NCBI GenBank assembly: GCA_964510855.1
Contig: CAZEDB010000017.1
Coordinates: forward strand, 1 to 33,441
Direction of reading: 5' to 3'
DNA length: 33,441 bases
Origin: UBA8828 sp964510855
GTDB taxonomy: Bacteria > Verrucomicrobiota > Verrucomicrobiia > Opitutales > UBA953
In this document: piece by piece, positions 14,845-22,439 of the stretch
How the letters are laid out: each line of letters starts with the position of its first letter
Position numbering within the stretch: position 1 is the first letter of the stretch
The notes under the pieces: model-generated
What the model saw: only the letters and a program-made list of their open reading frames with translations
What the model was told of the DNA's origin: nothing
Databases searched by the model: none
Made by a program: the position numbers and the translations under genes

Positions 14845-15842
14845 ACCGCCGCTAGGGTGGTGAAGTCGCGCCGACCAAACGTCTTCGCTAGATAAGCCTC
14901 GAGGCGTTTGAAATCTTTGGGGATAGGTGCCTTGAAGGTCATCGATTTGCCACTGACAGGGTGATTCAGGGTTAGGCGATGGGCGTGCAGCATAACGCGG
15001 GTCATAGGCCAGGCCTCAAAGGTTGGATGTTTAAAGTCGCCATAGGTGCGGTCGCCTAAGATGGCATGGCCGAGGTGAGCCAAGTGCACGCGAATTTGGT
15101 GGGTTCGACCGGTGCGAGGGCGGGCGCATATCAGCGCCGCCTGCGGACCAAACTTCGATTCCACATGCCAATCGGTATGGGCATCTTTACCATCATCGCG
15201 AACGGCCATCCGCACGCGTACCATACGGTGACGGTCGATGGAGGCTGAAATGGTGCCTGAGAGTAGGCGTGGGCATTTATCTACCAACGCGAGGTATTCT
15301 TTGTCAGGTTCACGTCCAGCAAACTGTGAGACCAAGGAGTGGAAAGCTTTGTCGGTCTTAGCTACGACCATAGCGCCCGAGGTTTCGCGGTCGAGGCGAT
15401 GGACAATTCCCGGGCGAATGGTTCCGCCTGCAGGAGCTAACTTATTCTTGGTATGGTAGAGCAGGGCGTGCACCACCGAAACTTCGTCATCGCCGGTTAC
15501 TGGGTGGGTGATGAGGCCGGCAGGTTTATCAATCACTACGATGTGGGCGTCTTCGTAAAGAATGGACAACGGGATTTTCTTAGGCGCAACGGTTGGGGCA
15601 TCGGGCGTGGGCAAGGTGACTTCGACCGCATCGCCTGGACCAGCTAATGTTTTTCGTCCTGCCACTTCACCATTAACCCGAATCATCCCGAGGTCTAATG
15701 CCTTTTGCACTCGGGCACGGCTGACGCCTGAGATTAAAGGCGCGACGGCTTTATCAACGCGTTCACGGGTAGCGTCATCAGCGAGCCTGAGATCATGTTT
15801 CTCAGGTACGGCTTCAACTCGCTTGGTCTTTCGCTTAGCCAT
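14841..15842 (-). CDS. rluD: RluA/RluD family 23S rRNA pseudouridine synthase
   Basis: A 333-residue enzyme that isomerises rRNA uridines. It has a basic N-terminal tail, an S4 RNA-binding domain (about 28-85), and a catalytic domain with GIVHRLDRETSGAMVVAK (145-162) carrying catalytic Asp151. DKPAGLITHP (105-114), DKEYLALV and RTGRTHQIRVHLAHLGH are the other family motifs. The S4-containing layout and length match RluD (helix 69 of 23S rRNA), though RluC/RluA-like specificity is not excluded. It lies 2 bp downstream of the M29 aminopeptidase gene on the same strand and is probably co-transcribed with it. Confidence 0.92.
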   Translation of the reverse strand: MAKRKTKRVEAVPEKHDLRLADDATRERVDKAVAPLISGVSRARVQKALDLGMIRVNGEVAGRKTLAGPGDAVEVTLPTPDAPTVAPKKIPLSILYEDAHIVVIDKPAGLITHPVTGDDEVSVVHALLYHTKNKLAPAGGTIRPGIVHRLDRETSGAMVVAKTDKAFHSLVSQFAGREPDKEYLALVDKCPRLLSGTISASIDRHRMVRVRMAVRDDGKDAHTDWHVESKFGPQAALICARPRTGRTHQIRVHLAHLGHAILGDRTYGDFKHPTFEAWPMTRVMLHAHRLTLNHPVSGKSMTFKAPIPKDFKRLEAYLAKTFGRRDFTTLAAV

Positions 15843-15844
15843 GA

Positions 15845-16963
15845 TTAGCGAGTTTTGCCTAGGAGATAGGACGGATTAAGTTTCTGGAGGGGCTTGGGCA
15901 CAAAGAGACCATCCTTACGAATGAGTTCACCGTCAAAGCGGATTTCACCACCGCCAAATTCAGGTCGTTGAATACAGACCATATCCCAGTGAACCGAGGA
16001 ATCGTTACCGTTGTCTGTCAGTTCGTAGCACTTACCGGGTGTGAAGTGGAAGGAGCCGGCAATCTTCTCATCAAATAAGATGTCCTGCATCGGGCTTTGA
16101 ATGTGCGGATTAAAACCGAGGGCAAACTCGCCGATATAGCGGGCACCGGGGTCGGTATCGAGAATGGCATTCAAGCGCTTGGTGTCGCTTGAGGTGGCTT
16201 CGACAATCTTACCCTTACGGAAGACCAGTCGGATGTTATCAAAGGAAACACCTTGGTAGAGCGTGGGGCAGTTATATTGGAGTACGCCTTCGACGCTGTC
16301 CTTGACGGGTGCGGTAAAGACTTCGCCGTCGGGGATGTTGTATTCACCGCCACAGGGAACGGCAGCTAAGCCTTTGATGGAGAATTTAAGATCCGTTCCT
16401 GGTCCTTGAATCGTAACCTGATTCGCTCGCATCATGCGGCTCTTGAGCGCCTGCATCCCAGGCACCATGCGGGCGTAGTCGAGCGTGCAGACTTTAAAGT
16501 AAAAATCTTCAAACGCTTCGGTGCTCATCTTGGCTTGTTGGGCCATGGCGGGGGTCGGCCAGCGTAGCACCACCCATTTGGTTTTATTGACCCGGTAATC
16601 GATGACGGGGCGTAGAATCTTGGCTGCGAGTTGCGATTGGGCAGAGGGGATATCGCTAGTTTCAAAAACGTTATCGGCCCCCCGCACGGCAATGTAGGCT
16701 TGGACTTTTCGCATCCGTACCATTTCTAACCCACGCTGTAGTTCGAGTTGCGTGCGATTCGCCCCGCGGAGTAATTCGCGTGAGACGCGCGCTCGATGTT
16801 GTTGGACGAGAGGAATGGCACCGCGTTCGCGGGCGGCGCGAATCAGGGCGAGCACGAAAGCCTCAGGGGTCTCGTGGGCGTCGATTAAAACCACCTCACC
16901 TTTTTTGAGGCGGGTGGAGAAGCCGGTAAGAACCTCGGCAAGTTGGGCGTAGCGGGCGTCCAT
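15845..16963 (-). CDS. M29 family aminopeptidase (AmpS/PepS-like)
   Basis: A 372-residue metallo-aminopeptidase releasing N-terminal residues from peptides in the cytosol. The metal-binding and catalytic motifs of family M29 are present: IPDGEVFTAP with E214, GEFALGFN with E279, FDEKIAGSFHF with H306, and SSVHWDMV with H325 and D327. The ATG at 16963 gives MDARYAQLAEVLTGF, the normal family start. The open frame continues 74 codons upstream to 17185, but that stretch is compositionally odd and would overlap the divergent groES leader, so I reject the longer form. It is upstream of and probably co-transcribed with the RluD-type gene. Confidence 0.92.
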   Translation of the reverse strand: MDARYAQLAEVLTGFSTRLKKGEVVLIDAHETPEAFVLALIRAARERGAIPLVQQHRARVSRELLRGANRTQLELQRGLEMVRMRKVQAYIAVRGADNVFETSDIPSAQSQLAAKILRPVIDYRVNKTKWVVLRWPTPAMAQQAKMSTEAFEDFYFKVCTLDYARMVPGMQALKSRMMRANQVTIQGPGTDLKFSIKGLAAVPCGGEYNIPDGEVFTAPVKDSVEGVLQYNCPTLYQGVSFDNIRLVFRKGKIVEATSSDTKRLNAILDTDPGARYIGEFALGFNPHIQSPMQDILFDEKIAGSFHFTPGKCYELTDNGNDSSVHWDMVCIQRPEFGGGEIRFDGELIRKDGLFVPKPLQKLNPSYLLGKTR

Positions 16964-17027
16964 GGAAAGGTTGAGGTTGGGGGGCAGGTGCCAGCAAAGC
17001 AAGGAAGGGTAGGGTGTGACAAGGGTT

Positions 17028-17042
17028 GGGACAGCCTGTCCC
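17028..17042. promoter_or_regulatory. perfect 7-1-7 palindrome in the aminopeptidase/groES divergent region
   Basis: GGGACAGCCTGTCCC is a perfect inverted repeat, 65 bp from the aminopeptidase start and about 180 bp upstream of groES. The 257-bp divergent spacer lacks the CIRCE element (TTAGCACTC-N9-GAGTGCTAA) that often controls groES, so this and the near-palindrome GGCTTATAAATAGGCC at about 17080-17095 are the only symmetric candidates. Function is not shown. Confidence 0.3.
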
Positions 17043-17220
17043 TTGCCCCTCCCTCCCCACCCGCATGCGACCTCCCCCAGGCTTATAAATAGGCCAAAAC
17101 CCCCGATTCTACCTTTGGCGTTTGCCTTATGCGCAGGGATAGGGCACTTGGCATCTCTCTTGCATAGGTTACTCGAGCCTACCAACTCATCCTCTAACCC
17201 AAAATAACCACAACCCTACT

Positions 17221-17526
17221 ATGGCTAAGTCCCAAAAACCCAACGTTAAGCCCCTCGGCGACCGCGTTCTTCTCCAGCGCATGGAGGAGGGCGAGGAAGT
17301 TAAAGGCGGCATCATTATCCCAGATTCCGCTAAGGAAAAACCCCAAGAGGCGACTGTGATCGCCCTCGGTACCGGCAAGAAGGACGCTGATGGTAAGTCC
17401 GTTGCCTGGGACGTTAAGTTGGGCGACAAAGTCCTCATCGGTAAATACGCCGGCACCGAAGTTAAGCTCGGCGACGAAATCTACATTCTCCTACGCGAAG
17501 AAGAAATCCTCGCCGTCATTGGTTAA
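17221..17526 (+). CDS. groES: co-chaperonin GroES
   Basis: A 101-residue GroES subunit, which forms the heptameric lid of the GroEL folding chamber. Family motifs are present: PLGDRVLLQRMEEGEEVKGG (about 12-31, with the mobile loop GGIIIPDSAKEKP following at about 30-42), EATVIALGTGK, GDKVLIGKYAGTEVKLGD, and EEILAVI at the end. It precedes groEL by 25 bp in a standard two-gene operon. The leader (AACCCAAAATAACCACAACCCTACT) has no Shine-Dalgarno sequence despite the normally high expression of this gene. No CIRCE element is visible, and I could not identify a firm sigma-32-type promoter by eye. Confidence 0.98.
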   Translation: MAKSQKPNVKPLGDRVLLQRMEEGEEVKGGIIIPDSAKEKPQEATVIALGTGKKDADGKSVAWDVKLGDKVLIGKYAGTEVKLGDEIYILLREEEILAVIG

Positions 17527-17551
17527 TCTAATCTCCTAAAACCTAAATCTT

Positions 17552-19189
17552 ATGTCCAAGAAACAAATCCTGTTCGACGAAGTCGCACGCCGCAAGGTGC
17601 TCGCTGGCGTCACTACCCTAGCTAAAGCTGTTAAAGTCACGCTCGGTCCTAAAGGCCGCAATGTGATGATCGATAAGAAATTCGGTGCCCCTAAGGTCAC
17701 GAAGGACGGCGTTACCGTTGCTAAAGAAATCGAACTCGACGATCCCTTCGAGAATATGGGCGCGCAAATGGTGCGCGAAGTCGCCTCCAAGACTGCCGAC
17801 AAAGCCGGTGACGGTACCACCACCGCTACCGTGCTGGCTGAAGCCATCTACAAAGAAGGCCTCAAGTCGGTCGCCTCAGGTTCCAACCCTATCTTCGTCA
17901 AGCGGGGTATTGATAAAGCGGCCGACGCCATTCGCGCTGAGCTCGCCAATATCTCGAAGAAGATTAAGACCCGTGCTGAGATCAAGCAGGTCGCAACCGT
18001 CTCGGCCAACTGGGATGCCTCTATCGGTGATATTATTGCCGAGGCCATGGATAAAGTTGGTAAAGACGGCACCATCACGGTGGAAGAAGCTAAGACGGTT
18101 GAGACTACCCTCGATGTCGTAGAAGGTATGCAGTTCGACAAGGGTTACCTCTCGCCTTACTTCGCAACCAATCCCGAGACCCTCGAGGCGCTGCTCGACG
18201 ACGCTTATATCCTGCTCTTCGAAAAGAAGATTTCAGCCATGAAGGATTTGCTCCCCCTCCTGCAAGAGGTGGCTAAGACCAGCAAGCCCTTGCTCATTAT
18301 CGCTGAGGAAATCGAGGGTGAAGCCCTTGCGACCTTAGTGGTTAATAAGCTGCGCGGTACCCTTAATGTCTGTGCCGTCAAGGCTCCTGGTTTCGGCGAT
18401 CGCCGTAAGGCCATGATGGAAGACATCGCGGTCCTCACCGGTGGCAAGTTCATCACCGAGGATCTCGGGATCAAGCTCGAGTCGGTTAAGCTTGCCGACC
18501 TCGGCCGCGTTAAGCGCGTCCAAGTCGATAAAGAAAATACCACCCTCATTCAAGGTGGCGGTAAGTCGGCCGACATCCAAGGCCGGGTAAAACTCATCCG
18601 CCGTCAAATCGACGAGACCACGTCGGACTACGATCGTGAGAAGCTGCAAGAGCGTCTCGCTAAGTTGGCCGGCGGCGTGGCCGTGATTCACGTCGGTGCC
18701 GCTTCCGAGGCTGAACTTAAGGAGAAGAAGGATCGCGTCGATGACGCCCTGCACGCTACCCGCGCGGCCGTGGAAGAAGGCATCGTCCCAGGTGGCGGTG
18801 TTGCCCTTCTCCGCACCGTCAAGGCGATTGATGTCGTGATTGCTAAGCTCGAAGGTGACGAGAAAATCGGCGCCCAAATCGTGCGTAAGGCCATCGAAGA
18901 ACCCCTGCGTACGCTTTGTGCGAACGCAGGTACCGAAGGTTCCCTCATCGTCCAAGAAGTTCTCAAGCTTAAGGGCAACATGGGCTACAACGTAGCGACC
19001 GGTGAATACGAAGACCTCGTAACCGCTGGCGTGGTTGATCCTACCAAGGTGACCCGTACCGCCGTACAGAATGCGGCTTCGGTGGCTTCCTTGCTCCTCA
19101 CCACCGAGTGCTTGATCACCGATTTACCCGAAGACAAGAAGTCTTCTGGTGGCGGCCAAGACCACGGCGGCGGTGGTGGCGAGTACTAA
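17552..19189 (+). CDS. groEL: chaperonin GroEL
   Basis: A 545-residue chaperonin subunit that folds proteins in ATP-driven cycles with GroES. VTLGPKGRNVMIDKKFGAP (about 29-47) and GDGTTTATVLA (about 86-96) form the nucleotide site, and the GIVPGGGVALLR motif is in the second equatorial part. The tail is glycine-rich but reads GGGQDHGGGGGEY instead of the common GGM repeats, ending in an acidic-aromatic pair. It is well conserved throughout with no frameshift. It is co-transcribed with groES and closed by a strong intrinsic terminator at 19212-19240. The leader (CTCCTAAAACCTAAATCTT) again lacks a Shine-Dalgarno sequence. Confidence 0.99.
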   Translation: MSKKQILFDEVARRKVLAGVTTLAKAVKVTLGPKGRNVMIDKKFGAPKVTKDGVTVAKEIELDDPFENMGAQMVREVASKTADKAGDGTTTATVLAEAIYKEGLKSVASGSNPIFVKRGIDKAADAIRAELANISKKIKTRAEIKQVATVSANWDASIGDIIAEAMDKVGKDGTITVEEAKTVETTLDVVEGMQFDKGYLSPYFATNPETLEALLDDAYILLFEKKISAMKDLLPLLQEVAKTSKPLLIIAEEIEGEALATLVVNKLRGTLNVCAVKAPGFGDRRKAMMEDIAVLTGGKFITEDLGIKLESVKLADLGRVKRVQVDKENTTLIQGGGKSADIQGRVKLIRRQIDETTSDYDREKLQERLAKLAGGVAVIHVGAASEAELKEKKDRVDDALHATRAAVEEGIVPGGGVALLRTVKAIDVVIAKLEGDEKIGAQIVRKAIEEPLRTLCANAGTEGSLIVQEVLKLKGNMGYNVATGEYEDLVTAGVVDPTKVTRTAVQNAASVASLLLTTECLITDLPEDKKSSGGGQDHGGGGGEY

Positions 19190-19211
19190 GCCTAAGTTCT
19201 AGCCTGTTAAC

Positions 19212-19240
19212 GCGGCGCCCTCTGGGCGCCGCTTTTGTTG
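19212..19240 (+). terminator. intrinsic terminator after groEL
   Basis: The stem GCGGCGCCC (19212-19220) pairs perfectly over 9 bp with GGGCGCCGC (19224-19232) across a TCT loop and is followed by TTTTGTTG. It lies 23 bp after the groEL stop. This is the clearest rho-independent terminator in the window. Confidence 0.9.
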
Positions 19241-19294
19241 GTAGAGTTGGCAAACGAGTTGCCTCGCGCTCCAACCTTGTCTTTAACTCAGGGC

Positions 19295-19807
19295 ATGGCT
19301 GTTAAACTCCAATCGCGTCAGGCAAACCCCGTGGTCAATGTCCTGATGTTTGTTCTCATCCCTGTCATCACCTTGGGAATCCTTTATTTTGGTATTCCTG
19401 GTACGCATTTTAATGGAGTTCGCTCCGGCGTTTTCTTCGGCATGGCTTATGACTACAGCAACGGTTACGGCAACGCGGGTGCGGGTCGCATTATGGACCC
19501 CACCATCAAGTGTACCGCTGCGGAGGCGCAGAATTTTGTCCGGACCGAGTTGGCTCGCATCTTGCCAGGTTATCCCGCCGACTCCTTTACCATTGAGATG
19601 GATGTTTATCCTTCGGGTTATCGTTACCGCTACCGTTGCCAAACTTGGTATGCGCAAAAGTTGTTTAGCGGGGGTAGACTCTTTCGTAAAGGTGCGGCCG
19701 TCGGCGATCCTGAGTTAGATGCTGAGTTGTCGGCTCGGCATGGGGAAGTGACGCAAGCCATCAATGGCGCCCTCGAAGCCTATTTTAAGTCTAAGGGCGC
19801 ACATTAA
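19295..19807 (+). CDS. single-pass membrane protein of unknown function
   Basis: A 170-residue protein that I do not recognise. I chose the ATG at 19295, because the frame's earlier ATG (19235) lies inside the T tract of the groEL terminator. One membrane helix is predicted at about residues 14-34 (NVLMFVLIPVITLGILYFGI). The outer part contains a Gly/Tyr-rich stretch (FFGMAYDYSNGYGNAG, about 49-64) and then YPSGYRYRYRCQTWYAQ. A charged C-terminal helix follows (about 135-165). No catalytic motif is visible. It stands alone between the groEL terminator and the tRNA-His gene on the other strand. Confidence 0.65.
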   Translation: MAVKLQSRQANPVVNVLMFVLIPVITLGILYFGIPGTHFNGVRSGVFFGMAYDYSNGYGNAGAGRIMDPTIKCTAAEAQNFVRTELARILPGYPADSFTIEMDVYPSGYRYRYRCQTWYAQKLFSGGRLFRKGAAVGDPELDAELSARHGEVTQAINGALEAYFKSKGAH

Positions 19808-19821
19808 AACTATCCGCAGGG

Positions 19822-19899
<78 letters not shown>

Positions 19900-19915
19900 G
19901 TCCCTGGGAACGTTG

Positions 19916-19944
19916 AATGGAGGGAAAGGGAAGGGTGCTGTCAA
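19916..19944 (-). promoter_or_regulatory. candidate sigma-70 promoter of the tRNA-His gene
   Basis: On the minus strand a perfect -35 hexamer TTGACA (19939-19944) is followed by a 17-bp spacer and TCCATT (19916-19921), a weak -10. The tRNA 5' end lies 16 bp further on. Position and spacing fit well; the -10 is only a 3 of 6 match to TATAAT. Confidence 0.5.
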
Positions 19945-20007
19945 TGTCATTGGCGGCGTTTTTCCTTCCCCTTTATGCCGCTGGCGTGCTCACTAGGGGA
20001 TAAGCTG

Positions 20008-21192
20008 ATGTCGACCTTCTCTGAATTGGGCCTCTCTGAGCCTGTACAACGTGCCCTAGCGGATTGTGGTTATGTAACACCCACCCCTATTCAAGCCCAG
20101 GCTATCCCGGTGGTGCTTTCGGGCCGAGATCTTATTGGTGCGGCTCAAACGGGTACCGGTAAGACCGCCGCCTTTGCGCTTCCTACGCTTTCCCGTCTTG
20201 GCGCTGCAGGAGGTTTCCCCCGTTGCTTAGTGCTCGTTCCCACGCGTGAATTGGCGGTGCAGGTTGACGAAAACTTTCGTAAGTATGGCACGCACCTAGG
20301 TACCCGCACCGCCTTGCTCTACGGCGGGGTAGGTTATGGTCTACAGACCGATGCCCTCAAGGCTGGGGTCGATGTTGTTATCGCTACCCCTGGTCGCTTA
20401 CTCGATTTACAAGAGCAGAAAATTTTACGCCTCGATGCCATTGAGGTCCTGATTCTCGACGAAGTCGACCGCATGCTCGACATGGGCTTTATCGAAGATG
20501 TCACTCGCATTATTCGACTCTGCCCTAAGCAGCGCCAAACCTTACTCTTTTCTGCAACTGCCGACGAGCGCGTGGGCAAAATTGCCAATTGGGCTTTAAC
20601 CGAACCCGTGACCGTTGACGTACGTACGGGTCAAACCGCGGCTGAGACGGTTGATCACAGCCTCTACCCCGTGGATGTCTTTCAGAAGTACGACCTCTTG
20701 CTGGCGCTGCTTAAGGCCGCTGACTATAAGTCGGTCATCGTCTTTACGCGTACTAAGCGCGATGCCGATCGGATTGCGGAATGGATTGAAGGTCACGGCA
20801 CACCCGTTGCGACCATGCACGCCGATCGTTCGCAAACCGAACGTTCCCAAGCACTCAAAGATTTCAAAAGTGGTAAGCTGGCGATTTTAGTGGCGACCGA
20901 CATCGCCAGCCGCGGCCTAGATATTTCCGGCGTCACGCACGTGATTAACTATAACGTACCTGAGCATCCCGAAGATTACGTTCACCGCATTGGCCGAACC
21001 GGTCGTGCCTCGGCTGAAGGTGAAGCCTTCACCCTGGTCTCGCCTGATGAGTTACATCACCTGCAGCAAATTGAAGCCTTGCTGGGTAGACCCATTAATC
21101 GCCGCAAGCTCGAGGGGTTCCGTTACTTCTCCGAGCCCATCTTGAGCGTGACGGGCAAAGCGGCGCCCGTTGCGCGTAAGCGTAACCGTTAA
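20008..21192 (+). CDS. DEAD-box ATP-dependent RNA helicase (RhlE-like)
   Basis: A 394-residue RNA helicase used in rRNA maturation, RNA decay or cold adaptation. Motifs in order are the Q motif FSELGLSEPVQRAL...TPIQ (4-29), I AQTGTGKT (46-53), Ia PTRELA, II DEVD (151-154), III SAT (182-184), V DIASRGLDI, and VI HRIGRTGRA. Motif II reads DEVD rather than DEAD. The ATG at 20008 is preferred over 19975 because it gives the normal start MSTFSELGL and has AGGGGA seven bases upstream, one of the few Shine-Dalgarno-like sequences in this window. The short basic C-terminal tail ends KRNR. ribD follows after 3 bp. Confidence 0.94.
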   Translation: MSTFSELGLSEPVQRALADCGYVTPTPIQAQAIPVVLSGRDLIGAAQTGTGKTAAFALPTLSRLGAAGGFPRCLVLVPTRELAVQVDENFRKYGTHLGTRTALLYGGVGYGLQTDALKAGVDVVIATPGRLLDLQEQKILRLDAIEVLILDEVDRMLDMGFIEDVTRIIRLCPKQRQTLLFSATADERVGKIANWALTEPVTVDVRTGQTAAETVDHSLYPVDVFQKYDLLLALLKAADYKSVIVFTRTKRDADRIAEWIEGHGTPVATMHADRSQTERSQALKDFKSGKLAILVATDIASRGLDISGVTHVINYNVPEHPEDYVHRIGRTGRASAEGEAFTLVSPDELHHLQQIEALLGRPINRRKLEGFRYFSEPILSVTGKAAPVARKRNR

Positions 21193-21195
21193 GAG

Positions 21196-22281
21196 ATGTC
21201 GGGAGGCGCGGATGACCGCTTCCTCCTACGGGCGCTCGAGCTCGCCCGTCGGGCATGGGGTGAGACCCATCCCAATCCCATGGTTGGGGCCTTGGTTGTC
21301 GAAGGCGCGACCGTGGTTGCGGAAGGTTGGCATGCGCGTGCGGGTGAACCCCATGCCGAAGTTGTCGCTCTGCGCGCTTGGTCAGGTCGGCATCCTGAGA
21401 CTGCAGTACTTTATATTACCTTAGAGCCTTGCTCGACATTCGGGCGTACGCCTCCGTGCGTAGAGGCGATTATTCAATCGGGCATTCGGCAGGTTGTGGT
21501 CGGTACGGTTGATCCTAATCCCCTGCATGCCGGGCGTGGCCTAACGCGCCTGCGTGAAGCCGGCATTGAAGTGCGACTCGCCGTAGGCTCAACTGCGCGA
21601 GCCTGCCGGCGTTTGAACTTAATCTTTAATCATAGCATCACGCAGCGCCGCCCCTTGGTCGCGCTTAAGGTTGCCCGTGACACGGAAGGTCGGACGATTC
21701 CTGTAGCGGGCGCACGCTACTTAACCGGACCAGCTGCGCTCGCCGATGTGATGCAGTGGCGCCAACTTTTTCCCGCCATCGCCGTGGGTGCAGGTACGGT
21801 CATGGCAGATAACCCACGTCTCTCCGCACGCTTACCTGAAGGGGATCGCTTCCCCACGCGTTTAATTTTTGATCCTTCGGGCCGACTCATGGGTCAGCGC
21901 GGCTTACATGTTTTGAGCGATGCGCATGCAAGCCACACTCGCGTGCTGCTTGATCCTTCACGGGCCGCTTCGGGTTACGCTGCTTGGTTAACCGCTCAGG
22001 GTGTCACGCCTTGGCTCTGTGAAGGGGAAGATTTTCTCGCCTGGGCTTTTCGTCGGGCAGGGCAGGAGGGCATAACTGGCATAATGGTGGAGGCTGGGCC
22101 CACCCTAGGGCGTGCGCTCTTGGCTGGCCGCCACATCGACTACGGGTTCATCTATACTGCCACTGAGGCCAAGGCAGACCCCTGTACGCCCGCCTGGCTG
22201 CCCGACCCTTTGCCCCTGACCGACGGTGATTCGCGCAACTTTGGTCCCGACCGTCTCGACGAGGGAAGCTGGGCCTACTAG
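21196..22281 (+). CDS. ribD: bifunctional riboflavin biosynthesis deaminase/reductase
   Basis: RibD deaminates and then reduces the pyrimidine intermediate in riboflavin synthesis. The deaminase domain (1 to about 145) has the zinc site HAE (53-55) and PCSTFGRTPPC (78-88, C79 and C88). The reductase domain (about 150-361) has LKVARDTEGRT, AVGAGTVMADNPRLSAR and MVEAGPTLGRALL; the usual SLDGK loop is replaced by DTEGR. Overall length is normal. It begins 3 bp after the helicase gene. No FMN riboswitch is present upstream, and no other rib genes are in the window. The ATG follows TTAAGAG, at best a weak ribosome site. Confidence 0.92.
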   Translation: MSGGADDRFLLRALELARRAWGETHPNPMVGALVVEGATVVAEGWHARAGEPHAEVVALRAWSGRHPETAVLYITLEPCSTFGRTPPCVEAIIQSGIRQVVVGTVDPNPLHAGRGLTRLREAGIEVRLAVGSTARACRRLNLIFNHSITQRRPLVALKVARDTEGRTIPVAGARYLTGPAALADVMQWRQLFPAIAVGAGTVMADNPRLSARLPEGDRFPTRLIFDPSGRLMGQRGLHVLSDAHASHTRVLLDPSRAASGYAAWLTAQGVTPWLCEGEDFLAWAFRRAGQEGITGIMVEAGPTLGRALLAGRHIDYGFIYTATEAKADPCTPAWLPDPLPLTDGDSRNFGPDRLDEGSWAY

Positions 22282-22439
22282 TCTAAACGCCTTAAGGGGA
22301 ACACCTTAGCTTATATAAGCCCATAGATTAGGGGGTTTTACGGGTATCTTTAGGCTCGACTTTTAGGGTTGCCTCTGCTGAATGCGTTGACCGCCCCGAG
22401 GGGCGTTCTCCTTCCCAAACACCCTATTTACAAGCACTT
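22282..22439. other. ribD-deoA spacer with palindromes
   Basis: This 158-bp spacer contains a perfect 12-bp palindrome GCTTATATAAGC (22309-22320) and a GC-rich inverted repeat CGCCCC-GA-GGGGCG (22392-22405) followed by TTCTCCTT. The second could fold into a short hairpin, but its poor T tract makes it an unconvincing terminator. No ORF or RNA gene is visible. Confidence 0.4.

Noticed and set aside
16964..17185. 74-codon N-terminal extension of the M29 aminopeptidase
   Set aside because: The extension has odd composition, precedes a normal family start and covers the groES upstream region.
19235..19294. Upstream start for the small membrane protein after groEL
   Set aside because: The ATG lies in the T tract of the groEL terminator; the ATG at 19295 gives a normal membrane-anchor start.
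21100..21196. FMN riboswitch upstream of ribD
   Set aside because: ribD starts 3 bp after the helicase gene and there is no room for the conserved RFN structure.
22392..22412. Rho-independent terminator after ribD
   Set aside because: The stem has an unworkably short loop and no real T tract; it also lies over 100 bp after the stop.
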